A DNA stretch of 64,000 nucleotides from G963662905 sp963676725 (GCA_963676725.1 OY781463.1:806001-870000); one strand, 5' to 3'; shown: positions 53,283-62,936, counted from the first letter of the stretch. Notes: generated by a model not told the origin, from the letters alone. Numbers and translations are program-made.

Positions 53283-55625
53283 CTATTCTTGATAGATTCT
53301 CAAGGTAAAATAAAAAGTTGTGCCCACACCTTCTTCGCTCTCAAGCCATATCTTTCCGCCCATTTTTTCGACAAACTCTTTGCAAATTACCAGCCCAAGG
53401 CCGGTGCCTGCTTCATTATTAGTGCCTTTTCTGCTCACATTCCCGGCGACATTAAAAAGTAGTGGGGTAATCTCGGCAGGAATTCCAATGCCCGTATCTT
53501 GCACTGAAATACATAAAAACTCATCCTCCAAACTTGTTCCTACAGTAATTTGCCCGCCTTCTCCGGTAAATTTAATGCTGTTCGAAACCAGATTATACAA
53601 AATAGTATTTGCCATATCATGGTCAGAATATACCAGCTGATTATTTTCGATATTGGAGACTAATTTTACTGATTTGCTATTGGCTACAGGGTTCAAAACG
53701 TTGAGCACTTCATCGACCACAAAGCCCAGCTCAAGTTTTTCCAAATTTACTTCGATATTGCCCGATTGTGCTCTGGCCCAAGTGAGTAGATTATTCAGGA
53801 GTTTTAGGGTTGCCAAAGCCGACGAATTAATGATTTTGATAAAATGAAGCCGTTCCTCATCCGTATAGTCCTTATATTCTTCCATTAAAAGACCGGAATA
53901 ACCGATAAAAGTATTGAAGGGACTTCGTAAATCATGCGAAATAATTGAGAAAAACTTAGTCTTTGTTTCATTCAACTGTTTGAGTTCTTGCTGGTACAGT
54001 TTCATTTCGGTTATGTCATAACCCACCATAATAATTTCATCCGTTTCGGTTTTGAATGCCGCCCAATTTTGAGTGCGAACACCACGCAAAGTCTTTACTT
54101 CAAGTTCTCTAAATTGGCCGTCGAGATTTGTATATATTGCTTTGGCAGAAATATTTAGAGGGGAATCGGTAAGTAAAGATTCTAAGAATGGGACATCCAC
54201 TTGAAACCGTGATTTTATTTTAAAAAACTTTGCCGCTTCATTGTTCCCTTGGCGCAACATAGCTCTCTGATCAAGAACAAGAATCATTACCGGAATATTC
54301 TCGACTATGGTTCTAAAACGGGCTTCACTTTCTTCAAGTGATTTTTCGATTTTTAATTTTTTGGCAAGAATGGCATTAATGGAGCCAATTGTTATACTGA
54401 TATCTTGAAGGGAAAAATCCTTGCTGTTCAGTTCTTCACCTGTTTCAACAGCAGCCTGTAGTTTAGAAATAAATGTCTCAAAATTCTGCTTAATCTTTCC
54501 GGAGATCCTCTTGGTTAATCCCCAAATAATGATCACAATGATTGTCATAACAATCAAGCTGACCAGTAGACGGTTTCTTAAATTTCTATAAAGCTGATTT
54601 CGCTGCTCTAAAATTACATTTTCAATTTCATCAATATAAGTGCCTGCACCAATCACCCATTTCCAATCCTCGTATCCATAAACATAGGATATTTTTGGTG
54701 AATTAATATTGCTTCCGGGCTTTACCCACATATATTCAACAAATCCACCGCCTTCCTGTTTTGCAAGCTTGAGCTGTTCTTTGAGAACCTTTACTCCATT
54801 GGGGTCCACCAGGTCGCCAACATAATCCCCTTCCTTAAAAACCGGCGAATCAATCACTACAGCATGACCTGAATAACTATCTACGAAAACGTAGCCGTGC
54901 TCCCCAAAGCGGATGTTTTTAATATTCAGCTTTACCTGATCCTGTAAATCTTTTTCAATATTGTCGAGATATTCACCTCCACCAACATACCAATTAAGTG
55001 GCTCAAAAAGCTTAACATAGGACGTTTTTGGGTAGATCATTTTATTTTCGCCGCCGGGTTTTGTCCAATAATCTGTAACAAAACCCTCTCCTTGATTATT
55101 GATTACCTGAATCTCATCACGAATCACATAATTGCCTTTCAAGTCTTGCAGATCCAATAAGTTTTTGCCTTCAAATTGGGGTTCAACAGGAAATAGTTCT
55201 TCTGTTCCATCCATCGAAACGATAAAATAATAGCCACGACCATTATAAAACCTTATAGGACGGAGCGCATCTTTGATAAGCTTCTTAATCTCTCCTATTG
55301 TTTTTGAGGATTTATTTTCATGATAAATATTGTCCATCACGAACCAAGCTTGCTCTACATGGTTGCGAATATTATTGCGCATATTTTCTTCCAGAGAAAA
55401 ACGGGTTAGGTTGATATAATTCACCACTTTCTCTGTTTCGAGTTTAACCCGATTTTTCTGTTCATTAATAAATTCTGCGCGAAAATTATCTGTTCCCTGC
55501 TCAAAATTAGTCCATTCGATGATGGAATACACTACGCCTAAAATTACTACAGCAGCAAGCACGAAGCCAGAGGTATACCTGAGGAATAGATCTGAAACCT
55601 TTGTATGACGGAATGAATTGATCAT
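53283..55625 (-). CDS. Cache-PAS sensor histidine kinase
   Basis: The 780-residue protein has an N-terminal membrane helix (about 18-35), two periplasmic Cache-type modules (GRGYYFIVSMDGTEELFPV and HGYVFVDSYSGHAVVID) and a second membrane helix (LVSLIVMTIIVIIIWGL). A PAS domain follows (ARFRTIVENIPVMILVLDQ), then a HisKA domain with the phospho-acceptor His in FSIISHDLRSPFNTFIGYS. The HATPase domain has N box ILYNLVSNSIKFT, G1 VQDTGIGIP and G2 GTGLGLVICKE. The double Cache region suggests sensing of a small ligand such as a carboxylate. No response regulator is adjacent. DUF5020 lies 11 bp upstream on the same strand. Confidence 0.93.
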   Translation of the reverse strand: MINSFRHTKVSDLFLRYTSGFVLAAVVILGVVYSIIEWTNFEQGTDNFRAEFINEQKNRVKLETEKVVNYINLTRFSLEENMRNNIRNHVEQAWFVMDNIYHENKSSKTIGEIKKLIKDALRPIRFYNGRGYYFIVSMDGTEELFPVEPQFEGKNLLDLQDLKGNYVIRDEIQVINNQGEGFVTDYWTKPGGENKMIYPKTSYVKLFEPLNWYVGGGEYLDNIEKDLQDQVKLNIKNIRFGEHGYVFVDSYSGHAVVIDSPVFKEGDYVGDLVDPNGVKVLKEQLKLAKQEGGGFVEYMWVKPGSNINSPKISYVYGYEDWKWVIGAGTYIDEIENVILEQRNQLYRNLRNRLLVSLIVMTIIVIIIWGLTKRISGKIKQNFETFISKLQAAVETGEELNSKDFSLQDISITIGSINAILAKKLKIEKSLEESEARFRTIVENIPVMILVLDQRAMLRQGNNEAAKFFKIKSRFQVDVPFLESLLTDSPLNISAKAIYTNLDGQFRELEVKTLRGVRTQNWAAFKTETDEIIMVGYDITEMKLYQQELKQLNETKTKFFSIISHDLRSPFNTFIGYSGLLMEEYKDYTDEERLHFIKIINSSALATLKLLNNLLTWARAQSGNIEVNLEKLELGFVVDEVLNVLNPVANSKSVKLVSNIENNQLVYSDHDMANTILYNLVSNSIKFTGEGGQITVGTSLEDEFLCISVQDTGIGIPAEITPLLFNVAGNVSRKGTNNEAGTGLGLVICKEFVEKMGGKIWLESEEGVGTTFYFTLRIYQE

Positions 55626-55636
55626 TTGCGTTTAAA

Positions 55637-56323
55637 TTAAAAAATCCATTTTACTGCTGCAGTGGGCATCAACTCCCAATCTCCATCGAAAGTAAAAAAA
55701 TTCCGGCTAATCTCAATTTCACTTCCAACACTAAAGTGGGGATTCAGAACATACCAAAATTGAGGTTCGGCCAAGATAACCACATCTTTGCCCGAGCCCG
55801 TAAATTTATCCTGTGACCAAATATCCAAAAATCCGCTAAGCAAAACTTTGTCTTTAAATAATGGCTGATACCAAACAAAAGTAATTTGTGCATCAGGACT
55901 TTTTGCATTTTTATTAGCACGATAAAGCAAAGAGGTATTCAGTGTGAAATTTCCGATTTTTATTGGATAAGTGATGCCGCCAAGCCAAGCCTGTATTATA
56001 TAATTAGGCGTGCCATCATTAAATTCAATTTGCAATCCTAACCCGCTTTTATGAAGTGTGAATTTTCGGGCAAGCTCAAAATAGGCCAAAGAAGCGCCTC
56101 CATTTCCTTTATCATAATCAACATCAACAAAACAAAATGTTGAGCCCAATTTGTCCACTTTAAAAAATTCAAGGGTTGATGTAAAATACATGCGTTCGAT
56201 TTCATCATTGCCATCATATGCTTTCCCAAAGTCGTAGTGCAACTGAAGGTTTTGCCCAAAGGAAGTTGAGTGAAAAAAAATAAATATGATTGTTGTTAGT
56301 AATAGCAGATATCTCGATTTCAT
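55637..56323 (-). CDS. DUF5020 family protein
   Basis: The 228-residue exported protein has a signal peptide (LTTIIFIFFHSTSFGQ) and the DUF5020 pattern: LQLHYDFGK, RMYFTSTLEFFKVDKLGSTF, DVDYDKGNGGASLAYFELAR, LGLQIEFNDG and ending in AAVKWIF with a C-terminal Phe. The family resembles Tsx-like nucleoside-specific channels of the outer membrane. It is upstream of the Cache histidine kinase with an 11-bp gap, so the channel and the sensor may be coexpressed; a shared ligand is speculation. Confidence 0.85.
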   Translation of the reverse strand: MKSRYLLLLTTIIFIFFHSTSFGQNLQLHYDFGKAYDGNDEIERMYFTSTLEFFKVDKLGSTFCFVDVDYDKGNGGASLAYFELARKFTLHKSGLGLQIEFNDGTPNYIIQAWLGGITYPIKIGNFTLNTSLLYRANKNAKSPDAQITFVWYQPLFKDKVLLSGFLDIWSQDKFTGSGKDVVILAEPQFWYVLNPHFSVGSEIEISRNFFTFDGDWELMPTAAVKWIF

Positions 56324-56951
56324 CTTCTTTTGAATTAGTGATTAATCGTTATTATTCGCTTTGGTATCTATTAAATAATGAAATCAGTACGAACCCGTCC
56401 GCATTGATTGGTCAAAGCTATTCTTGAAATCTTATCAAAACCTTCCTCAACAAAATTTAGATAAGCTGCTTTATTCCATATACAACCCGATTTAGAGCTA
56501 CTCATAGATCAAAGATAAGCTTTTAAATCTAAATGACTAATGTTTTGGAATTTTAACGAACTAAAAAAAATGGGGTCGGTTAATCAGCCTGTTTTTTTTA
56601 GTGTACTGAAATATAGTAGTTTAAATGTGTTTTTTCTTGAGGTTTTTCTCTAAATGCTTATTATATTGGGATTTAGCTTTCTCTCAATGGATTTTCACGA
56701 TTTCGATCCCTTTGCCGAAAATATTCTGAAGAATACTTATGTATGTATTGAGTGGTTTTTATTGCGCAAACATTGCAAGCCTTAGCATTAATTGCTGGTT
56801 TCTTATCTTCATTTTTCTTTTCGCTAAACAAGATGTACATTTGTTTGTTAATCTACACAAAGATCATGGTGCTGGATTTTTAAAGTCGAAAATTTTAATG
56901 TCCTGATCTGGTCTTTTTTATTAATATGCATTGAAATTAAAACCCTTAGGC
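56324..56951. other. 628-bp divergent intergenic region with a degenerate palindromic repeat
   Basis: At 56675-56722, AGCTTTCTCTCAATGGATTTTCACG and GATCCCTTTGCCGAAAA resemble the left arm of the MITE at 28281-28330. Otherwise I see no gene. Promoters for both flanking genes must lie here, but none matches the consensus well. Confidence 0.5.
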
Positions 56952-58727
56952 ATGAAAAAAATCCTAATTGCATTCATTATCGGCATCATATTTTCTCAGA
57001 ATATTGATGCGCAGGAACAGATTACTGCAAAAGAAATTAATGAAAGCATCACTTTTCTCGCTTCCGATGAGCTTGCCGGACGCAAACCTGGCACGCATGG
57101 CGACAGCCTGGCTGCTTTTTATATTCGTGATCAGTTTAAAAATGCAGGTCTTGAGCTTTTATATCAGGATGGTTTGCAGGAGTTTAAGGTAACTACCGGA
57201 CTTCATGCCGGAGAAAACAATGCTCTGGTATGCAGGGAATTTGCTGCAATCCCCGGTCAGGATTTCCGTCCTGTAGGATTTTCGGCAAATAAATCCTTAA
57301 AAGCAGAATTTGTTTTTGCAGGCTATGGCCTCGTTTTTTCCAACGACAGCATCCAATGGGATGATTATAAAAATATTGACGCCAAAGGGAAATGGGTTTT
57401 AATCCTCAGGGGCGACCCCTTGCCCGAGAGTAATGATAGCCCGTTTATGCCTATTGCTTCGGAGCGTGATAAGGTGCTTGCCGCAAAAGATCATGGAGCC
57501 CTTGGTGTTCTGTTCGTCGATGGTATGCATACCTCCAAAGAAGATGAACTTAAAAATTTGCATTTTGATAAGAGCATTAGCGATGCCGGAATCCCTGTAT
57601 TGCAAATCAAACGATTTGTAGCAGATCAGATTCTTGCCGCCAATCAAAATGATATTATTGGTCTGGAACAGCAGGTCCTTGATAATTTTGCGCCTAATTC
57701 TTTTAATGGTTCATCATTAGTGGAGGGAACAGCAGAAATTATTCGGGATGAAGTGCCTACTTTTAATGTTGTGGCGATGTTAAAAGGAAGCGATGATAGT
57801 CCGGAGCGCACTATTGTTGTTGGTGCGCATTATGACCATCTTGGTATGGGTGGATATGGTAGTGGCAGCCGTATGCCCGATACAAATGCCGTGCATAATG
57901 GTGCTGATGATAATGCTTCCGGTGTGGCTGCTGTGATTGAAATGGCAGAACAACTGGCAAGTTCGGGAATAAAATTTCCTGGGAATGTTATTTTTATGGC
58001 TTTTGGAGCAGAGGAAATGGGACTGCTTGGCAGTAAGTATTTTGTGAAAAACCCTCCGCTTCCAATTGATCAAATCGATGCCATGATTAATCTGGATATG
58101 ATAGGTCGCTTAAATCGTGATAATATGAGGATCTCAGTAGGAGGAACAGGCACTTCTGTTGAATCAGAAACCATTCTAAAAGAGCTTATTGAAGCATCAG
58201 AACTGGATGCCACATTTTCAAGCGAAGGTTTTGGTCCGTCAGATCATGCCTCTTTTTATGGTGAAGATATTCCCGTATTTTTTATCAGTACAGGCGCCCA
58301 TAGCGATTACCATACCCCATTTGATGATGTAGAACTTATTGATAATGAGGGCGCAGAAATGGTTACGGATTTTGTTTACGGCCTTTTGACTACATTGGTG
58401 GAGCGCGATCAGGCACTTACTTTTAAAGAAGCTGGCCCGGCAGAACGAAAAGGTGGCCATGGCTATAATTTTAAGGTAACCTTGGGGATTATGCCCGATT
58501 TCACCGGTAGTGAAGGTGTGGGAATGCCTGTTGGTGGTGTGCGTCCCGGTGGTCCTGCCCAAAAAGGCGGAATGCAAAAAGGCGATCGCATTATTGCAAT
58601 CGATGGAAAGAAAGTGGGCGATATTTATGAATATATGTCACGCCTAAAAACTTTAAAAGCCGACCAGATTATTACTGTTGACGTGCTGCGGAATGATAAA
58701 AAAGAGGTTTTAATTATCCAGCTTTAA
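56952..58727 (+). CDS. M28 family aminopeptidase with C-terminal PDZ domain
   Basis: The 591-residue protein starts at the ATG at 56952, which opens a signal peptide (IAFIIGIIFSQNIDAQ). A PA-like insert (VFAGYGL, KWVLILRGDPLP) precedes the M28 catalytic core. All zinc and catalytic residues are visible: GAHYDHLG (His), NGADDNASGV (Asp bridging), FGAEEMGLLG (Glu pair), NLDMIGRL (Asp) and PSDHASF (His). A PDZ domain follows (GVRPGGPAQKGGMQKGDRIIAI). It is an exported dinuclear zinc peptidase; the PDZ domain may bind substrate tails. It is monocistronic. Confidence 0.93.
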   Translation: MKKILIAFIIGIIFSQNIDAQEQITAKEINESITFLASDELAGRKPGTHGDSLAAFYIRDQFKNAGLELLYQDGLQEFKVTTGLHAGENNALVCREFAAIPGQDFRPVGFSANKSLKAEFVFAGYGLVFSNDSIQWDDYKNIDAKGKWVLILRGDPLPESNDSPFMPIASERDKVLAAKDHGALGVLFVDGMHTSKEDELKNLHFDKSISDAGIPVLQIKRFVADQILAANQNDIIGLEQQVLDNFAPNSFNGSSLVEGTAEIIRDEVPTFNVVAMLKGSDDSPERTIVVGAHYDHLGMGGYGSGSRMPDTNAVHNGADDNASGVAAVIEMAEQLASSGIKFPGNVIFMAFGAEEMGLLGSKYFVKNPPLPIDQIDAMINLDMIGRLNRDNMRISVGGTGTSVESETILKELIEASELDATFSSEGFGPSDHASFYGEDIPVFFISTGAHSDYHTPFDDVELIDNEGAEMVTDFVYGLLTTLVERDQALTFKEAGPAERKGGHGYNFKVTLGIMPDFTGSEGVGMPVGGVRPGGPAQKGGMQKGDRIIAIDGKKVGDIYEYMSRLKTLKADQIITVDVLRNDKKEVLIIQL

Positions 58728-58821
58728 GGTTTATTTGGCGTCCTCTAGTTCCTCTTGATGGAGTTTTTTTTAGTCAGTATCTTGCTGTATTTGAACAATA
58801 TTTATTGAAGAAAAATAATAT

Positions 58822-58864
58822 AAAAACCAACAGTGCCCTCTATTAAAGTGCACTTTTGGTTTTT
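58822..58864. terminator. Bidirectional terminator between convergent genes
   Basis: AAAAACCAACAGTGC and GCACTTTTGGTTTTT form a 15-bp stem with one mismatch, A-rich on one side and T-rich on the other. It can serve the M28 gene and the symporter gene. Confidence 0.8.
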
Positions 58865-58943
58865 GTTATAAGGTCTCGTGTTTTTAATGAACACTACTTC
58901 GTATTTGAGCAACAACGCAGAAGTTGGACTCTATCGGTGATCA

Positions 58944-60167
58944 CTATTTTGTATTAAAACGGTCCATAATAACAGCGCATGCTGCATCCCCTGTAATATT
59001 TAAGGAAGTACGAATCATATCAAACACGCGATCAAGGGCATACAGCAATGGAAGTCCGCTGATTGGAATATCGGCAGCCACCAAAACAGCAACAACCAGC
59101 AGGGTAGGGCCGGGAACGCCCGCCTGACCAATAGAGCCTACCGTTGATGTAAGGATAATGGCAATATAATGGCTTGTATTTAGTTCAATGCCATACATTT
59201 GTGCAAAGAACATAGCAACAAGCGCATAGTAAATGGCATTGCCGGCCATATTAATTGTGGCGCCGAGCGGCAGTACAAAAGAAGATGTTTCTTTGCTTAC
59301 GCCCAGTTTTGTTTCGCATACGTCCATATTTACAGGTAGTGTCGCCATACTTGATGCCGTTGAAAATGCAACAATCTGAGGTTTGGTCATTTCGCGCATA
59401 AAATGAGCGATATTGATCTTTGAAAATAGCTTTAAGCTGAGCGGGAAGAGTCCCAGACCAACAATGGCGATGCAGAGAAGGAATACAAGCAATAGTTCTG
59501 CGACTAGGCCAAGAAGGTCGAAGCCGAAATTTCCAATTGCTGCAGCCATCAAGCCAAAAACACCAATAGGGGCAGTTGCCATAACAATTTTAATCATCCA
59601 GATTAGTGCTTCAGTAATATAATTCAGTCCGTTGAGTATCGGCTGTTTTTTGTGGGTAGCTAGGGTGCTGATGCCGATGCCTAGGAAAAGGCCGAAAAAG
59701 ATGATTTGAAGAATATTGCCCGTTGTTAAAGCCTGAATTGGGTTTTCTGGAATGATTCCCATGAGTGTATCCCAAAAATTCATAGGCTTTGCCGGTGCTG
59801 TTAGCTGATGCGCTGTATTGCCAAGCATCGATTGCGCCTCACTCAGATTGAGCCCTTCGCCGGGCTTGAAGATATATCCAAAAAACAATGCAATACAAAC
59901 AGCTATAGCAGTGGTTCCCATGAAAAATGCCATGGTTCCGGCTCCCATCTTTCCCGCTGATTTAGTTGCTCCCAGAGAAGCAGAACCGCTTATGATGCTG
60001 ATAAAAACCAGAGGGATGACCAGCATTTTGATAAGTTGAATAAACAGATCGCCTAATGGCTGGAAAATATCTGCCGATTTTCCCATTAAAGCGCCAACGG
60101 CAATGCCAATGATCATCGACAATAGTATCTGAAAACCAAGATTTAGAAAGAGCTTTTTAATTTTCAT
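58944..60167 (-). CDS. Dicarboxylate/amino acid:cation symporter (DAACS family)
   Basis: The 407-residue protein has about eight membrane segments. Family motifs include SIISGSASLG near the first re-entrant loop, FSTASSMATLPVNMD (second Ser-rich loop), SSFVLPLGATINMAGNAIYY, and VGSIGQAGVPGPTLL near the last helices. DAACS members import glutamate, aspartate, dicarboxylates or Ser/Thr with Na+ or H+. It lies 20 bp after an L-serine dehydratase gene on the same strand, so serine or threonine import is likely; that substrate comes from context only. Confidence 0.92.
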   Translation of the reverse strand: MKIKKLFLNLGFQILLSMIIGIAVGALMGKSADIFQPLGDLFIQLIKMLVIPLVFISIISGSASLGATKSAGKMGAGTMAFFMGTTAIAVCIALFFGYIFKPGEGLNLSEAQSMLGNTAHQLTAPAKPMNFWDTLMGIIPENPIQALTTGNILQIIFFGLFLGIGISTLATHKKQPILNGLNYITEALIWMIKIVMATAPIGVFGLMAAAIGNFGFDLLGLVAELLLVFLLCIAIVGLGLFPLSLKLFSKINIAHFMREMTKPQIVAFSTASSMATLPVNMDVCETKLGVSKETSSFVLPLGATINMAGNAIYYALVAMFFAQMYGIELNTSHYIAIILTSTVGSIGQAGVPGPTLLVVAVLVAADIPISGLPLLYALDRVFDMIRTSLNITGDAACAVIMDRFNTK

Positions 60168-60187
60168 GTTTTGGGTGTTTTGTCGTT

Positions 60188-61381
60188 TTACATAAATAAT
60201 GCCAGCCCGCCTTCGGAGGTTTCCTTATAGATGTTTGGCAAATCATGACCGGTTTGGTTCATCACTTTAACAACTTTATCGAAATGTACATGATGCTTTC
60301 CATCGGACAATGCCGAGTAGAGGTTTGCATCCAATGCACGGGTCACGGCAAAAGCATTTCGCTCAATACATGGAATCTGAACAAGACCTTTTATCGGATC
60401 GCAAGTGAGTCCAAGAAAATGCTCCAATCCCATACTGGCAGCGTATTCAATCTGAAATGCTGTGCCTCCAAACATTTGGTTTGCCGCCGCTGCGGCCATG
60501 GCGCAAGCAGTGCCAATTTCGCCTTGGCAGCCCACTTCTGCCCCGCTGATGGATGCGTTTTGTTTCACAAGATTGCCAACGAGTCCGGCTGTTGCTAATG
60601 CTCTTAGTATTTTTTTATCGCCAAAGCCTTTATAATGGTTTTTTAAAGTGTACATTAATCCGGGTAAAACCCCTGCAGACCCACAAGTAGGAGCTGTGAC
60701 CACTTTCCCTCCCGAAGCATTTTGTTCGGCAACGGCCAATGCATAGGCAAAAGCCAACCCGCGGCGCTTAAGGCTTGATCTATAGCCTAATGCCCGCACT
60801 TGATAGCGTGAGGCTTTCCGGGCAAGATTCAGTCCTCCGGGTAGAACGCCTTCTGCTTCTAAGCCTTCCTCCACAGCGGTTTGCATTACTTTCCAAGCTT
60901 CATTCAGATAATCCCATATGTCCGATTCCTCATTTTCTACAACATATTCCCATAACATGCGGCCATTATCGCCACTCCAAATCAAAATGTCGGCCATAGT
61001 ATTCAATGGGTAAATATGCTTTTCCTTACTGATTTCCCCCTCTTCAATAATTTTTCCCCCACCGACACTATAAAATGTTTTTTCGGCAGTTATTGCTTTT
61101 TCTTTATCTAATGCGGTTATTTTTAATGCATTGGGATGAAAGGGCAGAAAGGTTTTTGGTGCCCATTCAATCGTGCATTCTTTTGGCGATAATTCGTCAA
61201 TTATAGCCATATCCGTAAGGTGTCCCTTGCCTGTAGCAGCCAGGCTTCCAAATAGATGTACAATATATTGGGCAGCCTCGGGATGTTCATCGCGAAAACG
61301 CCCAACCGCCTTGCGAGGTCCCATTGTATGACTCGATGATGGCCCATAGCCAATGCGGAATATTTCTTTAATGCTCTCCAT
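60188..61381 (-). CDS. sdaA: L-serine ammonia-lyase, iron-sulfur-dependent, single-chain
   Basis: The 397-residue protein converts L-serine to pyruvate and ammonia. The N-terminal ACT-like domain begins with YGPSSSHTMGPRKAVGRF. The catalytic domain has Cys residues for a 4Fe-4S cluster in TAPTCGSAGVLPG, VGCQGEIG and LTCDPIKGLVQIPC. It is somewhat shorter than the roughly 450-residue enterobacterial enzymes. A DAACS symporter gene follows 20 bp downstream, so the pair forms a serine uptake and catabolism operon. Confidence 0.93.
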   Translation of the reverse strand: MESIKEIFRIGYGPSSSHTMGPRKAVGRFRDEHPEAAQYIVHLFGSLAATGKGHLTDMAIIDELSPKECTIEWAPKTFLPFHPNALKITALDKEKAITAEKTFYSVGGGKIIEEGEISKEKHIYPLNTMADILIWSGDNGRMLWEYVVENEESDIWDYLNEAWKVMQTAVEEGLEAEGVLPGGLNLARKASRYQVRALGYRSSLKRRGLAFAYALAVAEQNASGGKVVTAPTCGSAGVLPGLMYTLKNHYKGFGDKKILRALATAGLVGNLVKQNASISGAEVGCQGEIGTACAMAAAAANQMFGGTAFQIEYAASMGLEHFLGLTCDPIKGLVQIPCIERNAFAVTRALDANLYSALSDGKHHVHFDKVVKVMNQTGHDLPNIYKETSEGGLALFM

Positions 61382-61400
61382 ATAGTCTTTTATTCTTTGT

Positions 61401-61408
61401 CAAAAGTA
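61401..61408 (-). promoter_or_regulatory. Possible -7 element for the serine operon
   Basis: On the minus strand TACTTTTG fits TAnnTTTG, 19 bp before the sdaA start. No clear -33 TTG. Confidence 0.35.
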
Positions 61409-61666
61409 GGATATTAGGGGCAATATGGAATGTTTTTGGAGAAATTTTTTGGAGTAGCATTTCCTGTTCTAATGAATGCTTCATATTATGAGCCGGCTTT
61501 TTTAAATACTGCTATTGATTCGCACCAGAATTTGTAAATGCGATGATTGGAAAGAATTTGCTACATTTATGCCGTTTATGGAATAAAATATTATGAAATA
61601 GGATATTTGGAACAAGCACAATTAAGTCCATTTTTTTATTCGTATTTATAGAATCAGACAGCAATA

Positions 61667-61942
61667 ATGAACGAAGAAAATATACAGCATAACGAACAGA
61701 AAAACAATCCTTTGCATGGAGTGAAATTGGCCGATATTTTAGAACGCCTGGTTGATGAATATGGTTGGGAAGAACTTGGTGCCAAAATCAATATCCGATG
61801 CTTCAATAACGATCCATCCATTAAATCCAGCTTAAAATTTTTAAGAAGGACACCATGGGCAAGAGACAAAGTAGAACAATTATATATCACATTGATTGGC
61901 TACTATAAGGATTACGACAAGAGTAAAAAAGAGGAAAAATAA
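61667..61942 (+). CDS. VF530 family DNA-binding protein
   Basis: The 91-residue protein matches the VF530 (DUF2132) family of small DNA-binding proteins: NPLHGVKLADILERLVDEYGW, LGAKINIRCFNNDPSIKSSLKFLRRTPWARDKVE. A short Lys/Glu-rich tail follows. The biological role is not established. It stands alone. Confidence 0.9.
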   Translation: MNEENIQHNEQKNNPLHGVKLADILERLVDEYGWEELGAKINIRCFNNDPSIKSSLKFLRRTPWARDKVEQLYITLIGYYKDYDKSKKEEK

Positions 61943-62133
61943 ACGTGAGTCCATCAAAACGCAGATTTTAAGCGTCTTTTTTGGATTTATGAATGCATAA
62001 GCCTGCAAAAACTAAATAGAGGCAAATTTCAAGGAAAATACAGGATTGAATCAACGCGGTGGCAATTTTGGAATTGTTCATCGCCAGGTGGTTATTTTAA
62101 CAGTAAAATTCATGGATGTTTTCCTAGACGCAT

Positions 62134-62168
62134 AAAAAAAGCCTGCTAGAAATAATTTCTAACAGGCT
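62134..62168 (-). terminator. Terminator downstream of the tRNA-Val remnant
   Basis: AGCCTGCTAGAAAT and ATTTCTAACAGGCT (one mismatch) form a long stem with a T tract on the minus strand (A-tract at 62134-62140). Confidence 0.85.
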
Positions 62169-62179
62169 GATAATGAGTG

Positions 62180-62226
62180 TGGGAACTGCTGGATTCGAAC
62201 CAGCGACCCTCTGCTTGTAAGGCAGG
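62180..62226 (-). pseudogene. 3' fragment of tRNA-Val (TAC)
   Basis: On the minus strand the T-arm (GCTGG-TTCGAAT-CCAGC), variable loop and most of the anticodon arm with loop CTTACAA (anticodon TAC) are intact, ending in acceptor AGTTCCC and discriminator A. The 5' half (D-arm and 5' acceptor) is absent, with homology ending at about position 27 of the tRNA. Such 3' fragments are left by integration of elements into tRNA genes. Confidence 0.85.
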
Positions 62227-62406
62227 AAGGATATTTCTATAAATCACTGTATATGAGTAATATATAAAACACAATATTAGAATCCGCTATGCGGTCAGCT
62301 ATGAAGGTATATGTCTTGTAAAGATTATGGGTAAAGATTCCCACTACTTTTTTAGCGGCTTATTTAGGCTTTATGCCTCCCTTTCAGGCTTTTGTGTCTT
62401 GTGTGC

Positions 62407-62565
62407 TTATACAAAGATGTTAACCTATTTCTCGATAATGATGAGGCTGGGGAAAAGGCCGCGAAGGTTTTTCAGAACGCATTCCCTCATGCCGTGAACC
62501 GCTCAAAAAGCCTATTCCCGGAACACAATGATTTTAATGAGTTTTGGATGGATGTGAATACTTGA
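62407..62565 (+). pseudogene. C-terminal remnant of a toprim-domain primase
   Basis: An open stretch reads VNLFLDNDEAGEKAAKVF and then FPEHNDFNEFWMD before a stop. This is the end of the toprim domain (DxDxAG pattern) of primase-like proteins carried by Bacteroidota mobilisable and conjugative elements. The rest of the gene is missing: in-frame stops lie upstream and no toprim start is found. Confidence 0.65.
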
Positions 62566-62840
62566 GATAGGGTTATTGCCAACAATAAAACACCACCTAC
62601 TATAAAAAAAGATTTCTCCCTGCAAAGGAATTAGAATTAAACCGAAAAGACCAAGTCCGTACCAAGTCCGTGTCAAGTAGTGGCAAATAAGCACCGCACC
62701 GGCTCATTTTCAAAGCATAAATTCACCGTAAAATTCTTTGCTGGGAGCAAAATACCCACTTGGTAGCCGGATAGTATGGGTTTGCTAAAGAATTAGTAGA
62801 GCTCTGAGAGTCTTTATTGCTTTGCTCAAACTTAACAGTT

Positions 62841-62863
62841 AGCGCGGATTTGCAATCCGTGCT
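62841..62863. repeat. REP-like hairpin
   Basis: AGCGCGGATT-TGC-AATCCGTGCT forms a 10-bp stem with one G-T pair. It resembles the GCGGATTTGCAATCCGC type of REP I associate with Bacteroidota. Confidence 0.6.
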
Positions 62864-62881
62864 ATATATACAATATAAATT

Positions 62882-62920
62882 TTATTGATCCGATGACTAC
62901 TAAAGTCATCGGATCAATAA
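62882..62920. terminator. Long perfect hairpin, likely terminator of the Omp28-like gene
   Basis: A 17-bp perfect stem (62882-62898 with 62904-62920; core GATCCGATGACT/AGTCATCGGATC) with a 5-nt loop lies 16 bp beyond the stop of the minus-strand gene. T-rich sequence follows on the minus strand only weakly, so it may instead be a repeat. Confidence 0.55.
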
Positions 62921-62936
62921 TACCAATAAAAACACA

